Notes: generated by a model from the letters alone, not told the origin. 64,000 bases of DNA from Roseovarius mucosus DSM 17069 (GCF_000768555.3 NZ_KN293979.1:1-64000), one strand, 5' to 3'. Numbered from the stretch's first letter, positions 18,994-29,532 are shown. A program made the numbers and translations.

Positions 18994-20118
18994 GTGCAGA
19001 TTCGGTTCGATCATGGTCCCTACGACGACGCCTGCCAGTTCGCGCAGGCCGAGCGCCTGATCGTGGCCCATACGCCCGAAGAGGTGCCCGGTGCACTTGC
19101 GGCGCTTGATGCGGCGCGGGCAGAGGGCTATTGGCTGGCGGGTTTTGCCAGCTATGAACTTGGTCACGCGCTGGAAACGCGGTTGGCGTCCTGTATGCCC
19201 GCGCGTCGTCGTTTGCCGCTCTTGCAATTTGGAACCTTTGCCGCGCCCGGTCCAGCCGCGCCGCTCAAGGCGGGTCCGGCCACGCTTGGCGATCTTGTGC
19301 CGGACTGGGATTCGGCGCGTTATGCGCGGGCTTTTGAGGCCGTGCATGACTATATATGCGCGGGCGACATCTATCAGGCTAACCTCACCTTTCCGCTGCG
19401 TATGACGGCCCAGGGTACGCCGCAGGCCCTCTATGCGGCCCTCTGCGCCATACAGCCGGTGCGCTATGGCGCGTTGATCGAGGCGGCGGGCCTGCCTGCG
19501 ATCCTGTCGCGCTCGCCCGAGTTGTTCTTTCGCACCCACGCTGATGGGCGGATCGAAACCCGGCCCATGAAAGGCACGCAGCCGCGTAGCGCAGATGCGG
19601 CAGAGGATGCGCGCCGCCGCTTCTTTTTGCAATCGGATGCCAAGAACCGCGCCGAAAACCTGATGATCGTGGATCTTTTGCGCAATGACATCAGCCGTGT
19701 AAGTGTACCGGGGTCGGTGCGCGTGCCTGAGCTCTTCTCGGTCGAGACCTACGAGACCCTGCATCAGATGACCTCACTCATCACCGCCGATCTGATGCCC
19801 GGCATGGGTCTGTCGGATATCCTGCGCGCGCTTTTTCCCTGTGGCTCGATCACCGGGGCGCCTAAATTGCGGGCGATGCAAATCTTGGCCGAGCTGGAAC
19901 AGCACGCCCGCGACATCTATTGCGGGGCCATCGGATGGGCTGCGCCGGATGGGCGGGCCGAGTTCAACGTGGCCATCCGCACCCTGATGGTCGAGGACGG
20001 GCGCGCCACCCTCAACGTGGGCGGCGGTGTGGTTTATGACAGCACGGCATCGGGCGAATACGAAGAAGCGCTTTGGAAGGCGCGATTTGCCCGCGCGCTT
20101 GCCCCCGTTCCAGCCTGA
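18994..20118 (+). CDS. pabB: Aminodeoxychorismate synthase component I
   Basis: 374 residues from a GTG start at 18994, preceded by AAGAGGA. Converts chorismate plus ammonia to 4-amino-4-deoxychorismate in folate synthesis. The chorismate-binding-enzyme signatures are clear: GDIYQANLTFPLR, SRSPELFFR, ETRPMKGTQPR, NLMIVDLLRNDISR, VETYETLHQM, FPCGSITGAPKLRAMQI and IYCGAIGW. The short length (no long N-terminal part) suits stand-alone PabB. No pabC/aminodeoxychorismate lyase gene follows. Confidence 0.9.
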   Translation: MQIRFDHGPYDDACQFAQAERLIVAHTPEEVPGALAALDAARAEGYWLAGFASYELGHALETRLASCMPARRRLPLLQFGTFAAPGPAAPLKAGPATLGDLVPDWDSARYARAFEAVHDYICAGDIYQANLTFPLRMTAQGTPQALYAALCAIQPVRYGALIEAAGLPAILSRSPELFFRTHADGRIETRPMKGTQPRSADAAEDARRRFFLQSDAKNRAENLMIVDLLRNDISRVSVPGSVRVPELFSVETYETLHQMTSLITADLMPGMGLSDILRALFPCGSITGAPKLRAMQILAELEQHARDIYCGAIGWAAPDGRAEFNVAIRTLMVEDGRATLNVGGGVVYDSTASGEYEEALWKARFARALAPVPA

Positions 20119-20124
20119 TCCGTC

Positions 20125-21351
20125 CTATTCGGCGGCGTGGCGCAGGCCAGCATTACCGTCGCAATAGAGGTAATCGCGCGTGAGCGGCACGGCATCCTGT
20201 TTCGGCGTCAACTGGAACTGGAACACCACCTGATTGTTGAGCCGAAAGGTCAGTTCGCTCGCAATCAGGTAATACCGCCACATGCGGCAAAAGCGGTCAT
20301 CATAGAGCGCGCGCGCGCGCTCGATGTTGGCCTCGAATCGCTCGCGCCAGAGGCGCAGGGTTTCCGCGTAATGCAGGCGCCAGACCTCGACATCGGTTGT
20401 GACCAGTTTGTGCCGCTCCACTGCTGCCATCGTCTCGGACATCGCAGGGCAATAACCGCCCGGAAAAATATACTTGGTGATCCAGGGGCTTGTCGCGCCC
20501 GGCGGCCCCGCGCGTCCAATGGTGTGAATCAGCGCAATGCCATCCGGGGCCAGAAGCCGCTCGACCGTGGCGAAATACGCATCATAGTGGGGCACGCCGA
20601 CATGCTCGAACATGCCCACCGATACGATGCGATCAAACTGTCCCTTCACATCGCGGTAGTCCTTCAGGTGAAATCGCGCCTTGTCCGCCAGCCCTGCCTT
20701 TTGCGCGCGCTGATTGGCAATCGTGTGCTGTTCCTGCGACAACGTCACACCTGTTACCTGCGCGCCAAAGTCTCGTGCCAAGGTCAGACCCATGCCGCCC
20801 CAACCACAGCCGATGTCGAGCACGCGCATACCCGGCTCGATCAACAGCTTGGCCGCGATATGGGCCTTCTTGGCGGCCTGCGCCTCTTCCAGCGTCATGT
20901 CGGGGCGGGCGAAATAGGCGCAGGAATACTGCCGGTCGGCATCAAGGAAGAGATCGTAAAGCTCGCCCGAGAGATCATAATGATGCGCCACATTGGCGCG
21001 TGAGCGCGCCGCCGGGTTGAACTGATCCAGACGCCGCTTGAACCAGCGTAGCGCCTCAAGCGGGCGGCGAAACCATGGCTGCCCTTGCGCGCCGATGTTG
21101 CGAATGGCGAGGCTGAGAAAGCCATATAGATCATCGCCCTCAATGGTCAGCGTGCCGTCCATATAGCCTTCACCCGCCGCCAGGTCAGGCGAGAGCACGA
21201 TGCGGCGGGGCAGGGTTGGGTCGTGCAGCGTGACAGCCACGCCGTCGCCCCCCGCCCCATAGGTCCGCGTGCTACCATCGGGATAGGTCACGCGCAAAGA
21301 TCCGCTTTTGAAAAAATGGGTCAGCAACCCATCGAGAGCCTTGGTCCACAT
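20125..21351 (-). CDS. Cyclopropane-fatty-acyl-phospholipid synthase family methyltransferase
   Basis: 408 residues of the CFA synthase family, SAM-dependent enzymes acting on unsaturated acyl chains of phospholipids. The N-terminal lipid-binding part (~1-110) precedes ANVAHHYDLSGELYDLFLD and YSCAYF, then the SAM-binding glycine loop VLDIGCGWGGMGL, FEHVGVPHYDAYF and YIFPGGYCP. Start ATG at 21351 is chosen; an in-frame ATG 12 bases upstream (21363) is possible. Convergent with pabB, 6 bases apart. Whether it makes cyclopropane rings or another methylation product cannot be told. Confidence 0.88.
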   Translation of the reverse strand: MWTKALDGLLTHFFKSGSLRVTYPDGSTRTYGAGGDGVAVTLHDPTLPRRIVLSPDLAAGEGYMDGTLTIEGDDLYGFLSLAIRNIGAQGQPWFRRPLEALRWFKRRLDQFNPAARSRANVAHHYDLSGELYDLFLDADRQYSCAYFARPDMTLEEAQAAKKAHIAAKLLIEPGMRVLDIGCGWGGMGLTLARDFGAQVTGVTLSQEQHTIANQRAQKAGLADKARFHLKDYRDVKGQFDRIVSVGMFEHVGVPHYDAYFATVERLLAPDGIALIHTIGRAGPPGATSPWITKYIFPGGYCPAMSETMAAVERHKLVTTDVEVWRLHYAETLRLWRERFEANIERARALYDDRFCRMWRYYLIASELTFRLNNQVVFQFQLTPKQDAVPLTRDYLYCDGNAGLRHAAE

Positions 21352-21587
21352 GTCACACCCCATGTCCGCGCGCCCAACCGGCGCATTTCAACGGTGTACC
21401 AAACCGGTCCTACTTCCCGTGTTCCCCGGGACTGCCTGCTCGTGTGGCGGGTATTTTTGCGCAGATTGCCCTTTGTGTAAACGGTTTTGCGGTGTGCATC
21501 GCCCCACGCCCTTGACTTTGCCGTCCCGCCAAGGTGTATCGGCCCGAACCCAAGACCAACGCCCCGAGCCGGGACCGGAGAGCCAAC

Positions 21588-23369
21588 ATGCATGCATATC
21601 GCAGCCATTCCTGCGCAGACCTGACCAAATCGGACGTGGGTGCCGATGTCCGCCTTTCCGGATGGGTGCACCGTATCCGCGATCATGGCGGGGTTCTTTT
21701 TATCGACCTGCGCGATCACTATGGCGTGACTCAGCTCATCTGTGACCCCGATAGCCCGGTTTTTGCGCAGGTGGAAAAGCTGCGCAGCGAATATTGCATT
21801 CGAATCGATGGTGTGGTGAAGGCGCGCGACGCGGGGCTGATCAATCCCAAGATCCCGACCGGCGAAATCGAGGTGTTCATTCGAGACATGGAAGTGCTCG
21901 GCTCTGCCGCCGAATTGCCGCTTCAGGTCTTTGGCGATCAGGAATACCCCGAGGAAACGCGCCTGCGCTATCGCTACCTTGACCTGCGCCGCGAGGCGAT
22001 GCAGCGCAACATGACCCTGCGTTCGGATGTGGTGGCGGGGATGCGCCGCCGCATGTGGGACCAGGGGTTCCGCGAGTTTCAGACGCCGATCATCACGGCC
22101 AGCAGTCCCGAGGGCGCGCGCGACTTTCTGGTGCCGAGCCGTTTGCATCCGGGCAAGTTCTATGCCCTGCCGCAGGCGCCGCAGCAGTTCAAACAGCTCA
22201 TCATGGTTTCTGGCTTTGACAAGTATTTCCAGATTGCCCCCTGTTTCCGCGATGAAGACCCGCGCGCCGACCGCTCGCCCACGGATTTTTATCAGCTCGA
22301 CATGGAAATGAGCTTTGTCACCCAAGCGGATGTGTTCAACACTATCGCGCCGGTGATTGCGGGCGTGTTTCAAGAGTTTGGCGGCGGCAAGACGGTCGAT
22401 GCACCCGAGGCATGGCCGCAGATTTCCTATGCGGATTCAGCGCTTTGGTATGGCACGGACAAGCCCGACCTGCGCAACCCGATCAAGATGCAGGACGTGT
22501 CCGAGCATTTCCGCGGATCCGGCTTTGCCATTTTCGCCAAGCTCTTGGAGCAGGACGGCACCGAGGTCCGCGCGATCCCCGCCCCCACCGGTGGCAGCCG
22601 CAAGTTCTGCGACCGCATGAACGCCTTTGCCCAGAAAGAGGGCCTGCCGGGGATGGGGTATATTTTCTGGCGTGAGGCCGATGGCGCGATGGAGGCCGCA
22701 GGGCCGCTTGCCAAGAACATCGGCCCTGAGCGCACCGAGGCCATTCGCGCGCAGCTTGGGCTTGGCGTGGGCGATGCCGCGTTCTTCCTCGGGGGCAAGC
22801 CGCAGGCCTTTGAACGGGTTGCGGGCAAGGCGCGCACGGTCATTGGCGACGAGTTGGGTCTGACCGATCAGAACCGCTATGCCTTTGCGTGGATTGTCGA
22901 TTTCCCGATGTATGAGGCCGACGAGACCACGGGCAAGATTGATTTCTCGCACAACCCCTTCTCGATGCCGCAGGGTGGAATCGAGGCGTTGAATGGCGAT
23001 CCGCTCAAGGTTCTGGGGTATCAATATGACCTCGCCTGCAATGGCTATGAGCTGGTTTCGGGCGCGATCCGCAACCACAAGCTCGACATCATGATCAAGG
23101 CGTTCGAGCTCGCAGGCTATGGCGAGGAAGAGGTGCGCAAGCGCTTTGGCGGCATGGTCAACGCCTTTCAATACGGGGCGCCGCCGCATGGCGGCTGTGC
23201 GGCGGGGATCGACCGGATCGTGATGCTGCTCGCAGGCACCTCGAACATCCGCGAGGTCATCATGTTCCCGATGAACCAGCGGGCCGAGGATCTGATGATG
23301 AACGCGCCGTCTGACCCGACGAGCGATCAGTTGATGGAACTGGGCCTGCGGGTCATTCCGCAGGACTAG
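21588..23369 (+). CDS. aspS: Aspartyl-tRNA synthetase
   Basis: 593-residue class IIb synthetase of the bacterial type. The N-terminal OB-fold anticodon-binding domain ([26 protein letters not shown]) is followed by motif 2 ([24 protein letters not shown]), the GAD insertion (~290-420) and motif 3 ([21 protein letters not shown]). ATG at 21588 has GGAG upstream. Alphaproteobacterial AspRS is often non-discriminating, charging tRNA-Asn as well; this cannot be settled from the window. Confidence 0.96.
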   Translation: MHAYRSHSCADLTKSDVGADVRLSGWVHRIRDHGGVLFIDLRDHYGVTQLICDPDSPVFAQVEKLRSEYCIRIDGVVKARDAGLINPKIPTGEIEVFIRDMEVLGSAAELPLQVFGDQEYPEETRLRYRYLDLRREAMQRNMTLRSDVVAGMRRRMWDQGFREFQTPIITASSPEGARDFLVPSRLHPGKFYALPQAPQQFKQLIMVSGFDKYFQIAPCFRDEDPRADRSPTDFYQLDMEMSFVTQADVFNTIAPVIAGVFQEFGGGKTVDAPEAWPQISYADSALWYGTDKPDLRNPIKMQDVSEHFRGSGFAIFAKLLEQDGTEVRAIPAPTGGSRKFCDRMNAFAQKEGLPGMGYIFWREADGAMEAAGPLAKNIGPERTEAIRAQLGLGVGDAAFFLGGKPQAFERVAGKARTVIGDELGLTDQNRYAFAWIVDFPMYEADETTGKIDFSHNPFSMPQGGIEALNGDPLKVLGYQYDLACNGYELVSGAIRNHKLDIMIKAFELAGYGEEEVRKRFGGMVNAFQYGAPPHGGCAAGIDRIVMLLAGTSNIREVIMFPMNQRAEDLMMNAPSDPTSDQLMELGLRVIPQD

Positions 23370-23437
23370 GCGGGGCTTTCCCTTGACGCGATATTGAGGC
23401 AATGTCGCGTCAAGGTATTTGTGCAAGGCCCGAAAAA

Positions 23438-24154
23438 ATGACGCAAAACCGGCCAGTTGGGCCAAAGCTGTTGAACTGGACCCCACCGCCGGCACCGGAT
23501 GTAACCTCTCTGATCGGGCGATACGCGCGCCTGGAGCGGTTGGATGCGGATCGACACGCGGCGGATTTGCACCGCGCGTTTTCGGTAGATGATGCGATCT
23601 GGGACTATCTGCCCTATGGGCCGTTTTCCTCGTCAGCGCAGTTGCACCGATGGGCGCGGGAAATGGCGGCGGGGAATGATCCGCTGTTCTATGCCATTAC
23701 CGACCTCGACACAGGGCATGTGGGGGGTGTTGCCAGCTATCTGCGGATCACGCCGCAGGCGGGCTCGATCGAGGTGGGGCATATCAATTTTGCCCCATCC
23801 CTTCAGCGCACGCGCGCTGCGACAGAGGCGATTTTCCTTTTGATTCAATGGGCTTTTGAGGCGGGCTATCGCCGGTTCGAGTGGAAATGCGACGCGCTCA
23901 ACATGCCGTCGCGACGGGCGGCGCAGCGGTTGGGGCTGAGTTATGAGGGGATTTTCCGGCAGGCGACGGTGGTCAAGGGGCGCAATCGCGACACGGCGTG
24001 GTTTGCCGCGATTGACGCTGAATGGCCCGCGCTGAAAGAGGCGTTTTCATTCTGGCTGGATCCTGCGAATTTCGACGCGGAGGGCCGCCAACGCGAGAGC
24101 CTTGGCAGCCTTACGCGGCTTGTGCGGGTTTCTTCCGATCCCGCACAGCGCTGA
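23438..24154 (+). CDS. GNAT-family N-acetyltransferase (RimJ/RimL type)
   Basis: 238 residues. The Gcn5-related fold is shown by YARLERLDADRHAADLHRAF, WDYLPYGPF, EVGHINFAPSLQRTRAATEAIFLL (acetyl-CoA pyrophosphate-loop region) and FEWKCDALNMPSRRAAQRLGLSYEGIFRQ, the pattern of RimJ/RimL-like enzymes. ATG at 23438 is preferred to an in-frame ATG at 23402, which would add a non-conserved leader. It lies 68 bases after aspS on the same strand. Acetyl acceptor unknown. Confidence 0.85.
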   Translation: MTQNRPVGPKLLNWTPPPAPDVTSLIGRYARLERLDADRHAADLHRAFSVDDAIWDYLPYGPFSSSAQLHRWAREMAAGNDPLFYAITDLDTGHVGGVASYLRITPQAGSIEVGHINFAPSLQRTRAATEAIFLLIQWAFEAGYRRFEWKCDALNMPSRRAAQRLGLSYEGIFRQATVVKGRNRDTAWFAAIDAEWPALKEAFSFWLDPANFDAEGRQRESLGSLTRLVRVSSDPAQR

Positions 24155-24166
24155 ATTTCCCTGCAA

Positions 24167-26113
24167 TTACAACAGGTCGGGGGGGGTAGCCTCGCGCGCC
24201 AGTTCCGCCGCCACCTGATCCAGCGGCACGATGCGGCTGTCCTTTTCGCCCAGACGGCGCAGGGATACGGTGCCATCCTCGACCTCGCGCGGACCACAGG
24301 CCAGGATCACCGGAACCTTGGCCAGAGAGTGCTCGCGCACCTTGTAATTGATCTTTTCGTTGCGGGTGTCGGCCTCGGCGCGGATGTTAAGGTCTGTAAG
24401 GTTTTGGGCGACTTTTGTAACGTAGTCGTCCGCCTCGGACACGATGGAGGCGACCACCACCTGACGCGGGGCCAGCCAGAAGGGCAGGCGGCCTGCGTGT
24501 TCCTCGATCAGGATGCCGATGAAGCGCTCGAAGCTGCCGAGAACGGCGCGGTGCAACATCACGGGACGGTGTTTGGCCCCGTCGGTGCCGATGTAATTTG
24601 CATCCAGCCGCTCGGGCAGGACGAAATCCACCTGATGCGTACCGCATTGCCATTTGCGGCCGATGGCGTCGGTCAGGGTGAATTCCAGCTTGGGCCCGTA
24701 GAACGCGCCTTCGCCGGGATTAACCTTGGGTTCGATGCCGGCAGCGCGGGTGGCGGACAAAAGGGCCGCTTCGGCCTTGTCCCAAACCTCGTCTGACCCG
24801 GCGCGCACGTCGGGGCGGGTAGAGAACAGAACCTCGAAATTCGGGAAGCCCAGATCGGCATAGATGCCCGACAGGAATGCGATGAAGCGGGCCGTTTCCG
24901 ATTCGATCTGATCCTCGGTGCAGAAGATATGCGCGTCGTCCTGGGTAAAGCCGCGCACGCGCATGATGCCGTGCAGCGCACCCGAGGGCTCATATCGGTT
25001 GCAAGAGCCGAATTCGGCCATGCGCAGGGGCAGGTCACGGTAGGATTTGAGACCCTGATTGAAAATCTGCACGTGGCAGGGGCAATTCATCGGTTTGAGC
25101 GCGTTCACGGCCTTTTCGCGGGCGTGATCCTCGTCCACTTCGACGATGAACATGTTTTCCTGATATTTTTCCCAGTGGCCGGATTTCTCCCACAGCTTGC
25201 GGTCGACCACCTGGGGCGTGTTCACCTCGACATAACCGCCGCGACGTTGCTGGCGGCGCATGTAATCCTGAAGCGTGGTGTAGACGGTCCAGCCGTTCGG
25301 ATGCCAGAAGACCTGGCCGGGCGCCTCTTCCTGCATGTGAAAGAGGTCCATCTCGCGGCCCAATTTGCGGTGGTCGCGGCGGTCGGCCTCTTCGAGAAAG
25401 GTGAGATAATCCTTGAGCGCGTCGCGGTTCTGGAACGCGACACCGTAGATGCGTTGCAGCATCGGGCGGGTGCTGTCGCCGCGCCAATAGGCACCGGCCA
25501 CGCTCATGAGTTTGAAGGCGTCCGCGGGCACTTGCCCGGTGTTCTGCAGATGCGGACCCCGGCAGAGATCCTGCCAATCGCCGTGCCAATACATGCGCAG
25601 CGGCTCGGTGCCGGGAATGGCCTCGATCAGCTCGATCTTGTAGGGCTCGCCGGTGTCGCGATAATGCTGGATCGCGCGGTCGCGGTCCCAGATTTCGGTA
25701 CGCACGGGATCACGCAGGTTGATGATCTCTTTCATCTTTTTCTCGATCAGGCCGAGATCTTCGGGCGTGAAGGGCGCGGCGCGGTCGAAATCGTAATACC
25801 AGCCATTCGCGATGACCGGGCCGATGGTCACTTTGACATCGGGCCAGATTTCCTGAACGGCGCGGGCCATGATATGTGCAAGATCGTGGCGGATGAGTTC
25901 GAGCGCCGGGGCCTCGTCCTTGATCGTGTTGATGCTGATGGCCGCGTCGCGGTCGATGGGCCATTGCAGATCCCAATGTGCGCCATCCACATGAGCCGAA
26001 ATCGCGCGTTTCGCCAGAGACGGCGAAATGCTGGCGGCTACGTCAGCGGGGGTCACGCCTGCGTCAAACGCACGTGCATTGCCATCGGGAAAGGTGAGGG
26101 AAATCTGGGCCAT
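24167..26113 (-). CDS. thrS: Threonyl-tRNA synthetase
   Basis: 648 residues. Domain order is a TGS domain ([23 protein letters not shown]), the editing domain ([15 protein letters not shown] and VGG-type region with [15 protein letters not shown]), the class II catalytic core with the zinc Cys in [35 protein letters not shown] motif 2, motif 3 ([20 protein letters not shown]), and the anticodon-binding domain ([13 protein letters not shown]). It is the usual full length. I did not see a T-box-like leader. Convergent with the GNAT gene. Confidence 0.97.
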   Translation of the reverse strand: MAQISLTFPDGNARAFDAGVTPADVAASISPSLAKRAISAHVDGAHWDLQWPIDRDAAISINTIKDEAPALELIRHDLAHIMARAVQEIWPDVKVTIGPVIANGWYYDFDRAAPFTPEDLGLIEKKMKEIINLRDPVRTEIWDRDRAIQHYRDTGEPYKIELIEAIPGTEPLRMYWHGDWQDLCRGPHLQNTGQVPADAFKLMSVAGAYWRGDSTRPMLQRIYGVAFQNRDALKDYLTFLEEADRRDHRKLGREMDLFHMQEEAPGQVFWHPNGWTVYTTLQDYMRRQQRRGGYVEVNTPQVVDRKLWEKSGHWEKYQENMFIVEVDEDHAREKAVNALKPMNCPCHVQIFNQGLKSYRDLPLRMAEFGSCNRYEPSGALHGIMRVRGFTQDDAHIFCTEDQIESETARFIAFLSGIYADLGFPNFEVLFSTRPDVRAGSDEVWDKAEAALLSATRAAGIEPKVNPGEGAFYGPKLEFTLTDAIGRKWQCGTHQVDFVLPERLDANYIGTDGAKHRPVMLHRAVLGSFERFIGILIEEHAGRLPFWLAPRQVVVASIVSEADDYVTKVAQNLTDLNIRAEADTRNEKINYKVREHSLAKVPVILACGPREVEDGTVSLRRLGEKDSRIVPLDQVAAELAREATPPDLL

Positions 26114-26226
26114 CTGCTTGGCTCCTCGTCGGTTTGGCGCCCACGGAACGCCCGGTTGCGGGTTTGGTCCCCGTCACATGCCCGTTCGGGCGCGCAAGGT
26201 CAATAGGAGCGCGTTTTGACACTTAA

Positions 26227-26340
26227 TTTTGCATGCAAAAGCATACGTTTCCCCTTTTGTCGCAGTGCAGAAAAAACCTGTGGACAGGTCGCATTTGAGG
26301 CCCTAAATGCCGTATATCGGACGCGCAAGATTCTTGCGCG
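26227..26340. promoter_or_regulatory. Palindrome-rich region upstream of the 74-aa gene
   Basis: Three dyads occur in 114 bases: TTTTGCATGCAAAA (26227-26240, perfect), ACCTGT-gg-ACAGGT (26276-26289), and CGCGCAAG-att-CTTGCGCG (26322-26340). The last ends 23 bases before the small gene at 26364. The region also lies upstream of divergent thrS. Operator sites are plausible, but no regulator is identified. Confidence 0.4.
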
Positions 26341-26363
26341 AGCAACCAAGAGAGGGTCGAAAA

Positions 26364-26588
26364 ATGCCGAAGTATAATTCGAATTTTGAGTTGTCGGTCG
26401 CGGATATGGACCTGATCGAGAGTGCTTTGCTCAAGACCAAGGCAGATTTGTCGGTGCAGCCGGACCGCACGTCGGATGGATTGGACGACAAGGACGAGAC
26501 CCTGCGCCAGATCCATGATCTGTTAGGGCGGTTGCATAATCAAAAGGTGTTCTATCGTCCGCGTCGTGGCGCCTATATCGGCGGCTGA
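26364..26588 (+). CDS. Small conserved hypothetical protein (74 aa)
   Basis: 74 residues, ATG at 26364 preceded by AGAGAGGG. Sequence NSNFELSVADMDLIESALLKTKADL predicts amphipathic helices, followed by a charged helix (DKDETLRQIHDLLGRLHNQKVFYRP) and a short basic/glycine end. No membrane segment. I do not recognise a function. It precedes an alpha/beta hydrolase gene on the same strand by about 77 bases and has a palindrome-rich upstream region. Confidence 0.7.
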   Translation: MPKYNSNFELSVADMDLIESALLKTKADLSVQPDRTSDGLDDKDETLRQIHDLLGRLHNQKVFYRPRRGAYIGG

Positions 26589-26665
26589 GCGTCGCGCCAT
26601 AAATCCGGTTTGATCCTTTGGTTCGGGGCGTGCATGATCGCGCCATTGCGAATACGGAGGATGCG

Positions 26666-27409
26666 ATGGCGGACCCTGAGTATCTCGACGGGCCAGAAGG
26701 CCGCAGGCTGGCCTATCACCGGAGCGCCGGTGCAGGTCCCGGCGTGGTGTTTCTTGGCGGGTTCAAGTCGGATATGGAGGGCACCAAGGCGCTCTGGCTT
26801 GAGGACTGGGCGCGCGCGGAGGGGCGGGCATTCCTGCGGTTCGATTATTCCGGGCACGGGCAATCCTCTGGCCGTTTTGAGGATGGCGCGATCGGCGATT
26901 GGGCAGCGGATGCGCGCGCCGTAATCGCAGGCCTCACGGAGGGTCCGCAGGTTCTTGTCGGCTCGTCGATGGGGGGCTGGATTTCGCTCTTGCTGGCGCG
27001 ATCAATGCCGGAGCGGGTGGCGGGGCTGGTAACAATCGCCGCCGCGCCGGATTTCACCGAGGACAGCATGTGGGGTGGATTTGACGCGGAACAGCGGCGC
27101 GCGTTGCTGGAGGAGGGGCAGGTCGCGCTGCCGTCGGAGTATGGCGCGCCCTATATCATCACACGGCGATTGATCGAGGAGGGGCGTAACAATCTGGTTT
27201 TGCGCAGCCCGCTCGATTTGCCCTTTCCTGTTCGATTTCTGCAAGGCACCTGCGACAAGGATGTGGATATGTCGGTGGCGTTGCAGCTATTGGACCATGC
27301 CACAGGGCCGGATATGCGGCTGACGCTGGTCAAGGGGGCGGATCACCGGTTCTCAAACCCGGAGTGTCTGGCGCTGATCGGCGCGGCGGTGGCAGAGGTG
27401 AGCGGGTGA
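26666..27409 (+). CDS. Alpha/beta hydrolase
   Basis: 247 residues. Typical alpha/beta-hydrolase layout: VVFLGGFKSDMEGTKA (oxyanion-hole strand), FDYSGHGQSSG, the nucleophile elbow GSSMGG, an acid region near GTCDKDVDMSVA and a C-terminal catalytic His in KGADHRFSNPE. The elbow and the YSGHGQSSG segment resemble ABHD10-like serine hydrolases. ATG at 26666 is preceded by GGAGG. Substrate unknown. The next gene is another hydrolase of the same superfamily but only distantly similar. Confidence 0.85.
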   Translation: MADPEYLDGPEGRRLAYHRSAGAGPGVVFLGGFKSDMEGTKALWLEDWARAEGRAFLRFDYSGHGQSSGRFEDGAIGDWAADARAVIAGLTEGPQVLVGSSMGGWISLLLARSMPERVAGLVTIAAAPDFTEDSMWGGFDAEQRRALLEEGQVALPSEYGAPYIITRRLIEEGRNNLVLRSPLDLPFPVRFLQGTCDKDVDMSVALQLLDHATGPDMRLTLVKGADHRFSNPECLALIGAAVAEVSG

Positions 27410-27492
27410 GGCTCTTGTCGGGGGCTTGTATCTGGTGTCATGCTGTGCCGCGTGTGTTTCCATATGTGACGGGTCAAAGGCGGGGATGACGG

Positions 27493-28221
27493 ATGAGCAG
27501 TGAACCAGTGGTGTTTCTGCCCGGTATGATGTGCGACGCGCGGCTTTTCGCGCCACAGATAACGGCCTTGAGCCCCGATATGGCCGTGACCGTGGCCCCG
27601 ATTACTGGCGGGGACCGGATCGAAGAGATTGCCTCAGACCTGCTCGATGTGCTGCCGCGCCGGTTTGCCTTGGCGGGCCTGTCGATGGGTGGGATCGTGG
27701 CGATGGAGATTCTGCGCCGCGCCCCGGATCGGGTGACGCGATTGGCGCTGATGGATACCAATTCGCTGGCCGAAACACCGCAATCGGCCACAGCCTATGA
27801 GCCATTCATCATCAAACTGCGGACCGGGGCGATGGCCGAGGCGGTGCAGATGCTGCTGCGGCCCGAGTATCTGGCGTCCGGGCCTCGACGGGCGGAGGTG
27901 ATGGCCGAGGTCGTGCGCATGGCCGAGGCGCTTGGGCCTGAGGTGATCATCCGGCAGACGCGGGCACTGCAACGACGGCGCGATTATCAGGCGGTGTTGC
28001 GGCGGTGTCAGGTGCCGGTGCTGGTGATGTGCGGGGAAGAGGATGGGCTGACGCCAGTCAAGCGGCATCGGTTCATGGCCGATCTCATCCCCTATGCCAA
28101 TCTGGTGGTGGTGCCGGGGGCGGGACATTTGCCGGTGCTGGAGCAGCCAGAGACCACGATCGCCGCGCTGCGGGGCTGGCTGCGGCAGCCGCTGGTGCTG
28201 CAACGGCGGGTGGACGCCTGA
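27493..28221 (+). CDS. Alpha/beta hydrolase
   Basis: 242 residues. PVVFLPGMMCDARLF, the nucleophile elbow GLSMGG, an acid in VMCGEEDGLTP and the C-terminal His in VPGAGHLPVLEQPE are all in place. The compact lid and the LPGMMCDARLF opening resemble esterase/thioesterase-like members. No signal peptide. It lies close to the PHA depolymerase gene, but convergently, so no shared regulation is implied. Confidence 0.85.
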   Translation: MSSEPVVFLPGMMCDARLFAPQITALSPDMAVTVAPITGGDRIEEIASDLLDVLPRRFALAGLSMGGIVAMEILRRAPDRVTRLALMDTNSLAETPQSATAYEPFIIKLRTGAMAEAVQMLLRPEYLASGPRRAEVMAEVVRMAEALGPEVIIRQTRALQRRRDYQAVLRRCQVPVLVMCGEEDGLTPVKRHRFMADLIPYANLVVVPGAGHLPVLEQPETTIAALRGWLRQPLVLQRRVDA

Positions 28222-28228
28222 GCGGTCG

Positions 28229-28250
28229 GGCGGCGGGAGGACCCGCCGCC
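28229..28250. terminator. Bidirectional stem-loop between hydrolase gene and phaZ
   Basis: GGCGGCGGG (28229-28237) pairs perfectly with CCCGCCGCC (28242-28250) around the loop AGGA. It lies 7 bases past the hydrolase stop and 7 bases past the phaZ stop on the other strand. Confidence 0.7.
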
Positions 28251-28257
28251 TCGGGTC

Positions 28258-29532
28258 TTAGCCCGTTGCGCGGGCGTTCTTGTTCGCCGGTTTAGGATCT
28301 TTGCGCGCGTTGGCGTCGATGAAATCGAGCACAAGCGGCCGGATATTGTTGCGCCAGGAGCGGCCGGCGAAGATGCCGTAATGCCCGGCCTCGGGCTCCA
28401 GATAGCTGGCCTTGAGGCTGTCGGGCAGGCCGGTGCAAAGATCGAGCGCGGCCACGCATTGGCCGGGCGCCGAGATGTCATCCTTGCCGCCTTCGACAGT
28501 CTTGACAGCGACGCGGGTGATCTTGCCCAGATCGACCTGATGGCCATTCACGACAAAGCGGTTCTGCGCGATTTCAAGACCCTTGAAGATGCGCTCCACC
28601 GTCGACAGGTAGAATTCGGCGGTCATGTCCATGACTGCCAGATATTCATCGTAAAAGCGGTTGTGGGCGTCGTTGTCAGACGCTTCGCCGCCTGCGACGC
28701 GCAGGATCTGATCCGAGAAGGCCGTGGAATGGCGCTCGGCATTCATCGACATGAAGGAGGCGAGTTGCAGGAGGCCGGGATAGACCTGACGGCCAACGCC
28801 CTTGTACTTGAACCCGACCCGCTGGATCATGGTTTCCTCAAGCTGGCCCATGGTGACGCGGCGGCCAAAATCGGTCACGTCGGTCGGGGTCGCATCGGGG
28901 TTGATCGGCCCGCCGATCAGGGTCAGCGTGCTGGGCTGCGCATCGGGGTCGAGTTCGGCCAGATAGGCGGTGGCGGCCAGTGTCAGCGGCGCGGGTTGGC
29001 ACACGGCGATCACGTTGACGTCCGGGCCAAGCGCCTTCATGAAATCGACAAGGTAGAGGGTATAATCCTCGATATCGAACTTGCCCTCTGACACGGGAAT
29101 GTCGCGCGCGTTATGCCAGTCGGTGACGTAAACCTCGCAATTCACGATCAGCGATTTCACGGTCGATCGCAGGAGCGTGGCGTAATGGCCCGACATGGGC
29201 GCGACAAGCAGGATCTTGCGCGGTTGTTCCGGGCGGCCAGAGACGTTGAAGTGAATAAGATCGCCAAATGGACGCGAGACGACGGTTTCGATGTTGACGA
29301 GGTGGTCGCGCCCATCCTTATGGGTAAAGGTACGAATGCCCCAGTCGGGCTTGGCCACCATGCGCTTGAAGCTGCGCTCGGTCACTTCGCCCCAGGCGGC
29401 CATCCATTGCAAAGCAGGGTTTGGCACCACACTGAAAAGCGGATAGGATGCGAGCGAGAGGGCGGAGGCACCCAGCCATTGATTGGTATTTCGGAGGGAT
29501 TCCATCAGGTCGTATGTGGCCATGTAGCGCAT
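28258..29532 (-). CDS. phaZ: Intracellular polyhydroxyalkanoate depolymerase
   Basis: 424 residues of the intracellular PHB depolymerase family, which mobilises stored poly-3-hydroxybutyrate on granules. The family's Cys nucleophile box is present as AVCQPAPLTLAAT (Cys178), with YVTDWHNARDIPVSEGKFDIEDY upstream and a C-terminal EAGHYGIFAGRSWR carrying the likely catalytic His. ATG at 29532 follows AGGAGA; the long in-frame extension toward 30120 runs antisense through phaC and is rejected. Divergent from phaC, with a PhaR-type site between them. Confidence 0.93.
   Translation of the reverse strand: MRYMATYDLMESLRNTNQWLGASALSLASYPLFSVVPNPALQWMAAWGEVTERSFKRMVAKPDWGIRTFTHKDGRDHLVNIETVVSRPFGDLIHFNVSGRPEQPRKILLVAPMSGHYATLLRSTVKSLIVNCEVYVTDWHNARDIPVSEGKFDIEDYTLYLVDFMKALGPDVNVIAVCQPAPLTLAATAYLAELDPDAQPSTLTLIGGPINPDATPTDVTDFGRRVTMGQLEETMIQRVGFKYKGVGRQVYPGLLQLASFMSMNAERHSTAFSDQILRVAGGEASDNDAHNRFYDEYLAVMDMTAEFYLSTVERIFKGLEIAQNRFVVNGHQVDLGKITRVAVKTVEGGKDDISAPGQCVAALDLCTGLPDSLKASYLEPEAGHYGIFAGRSWRNNIRPLVLDFIDANARKDPKPANKNARATG

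Noticed and set aside
26114..26226. T-box leader upstream of thrS
   Set aside because: No T-box sequence or specifier stem is visible, and T-boxes are not expected in this lineage.
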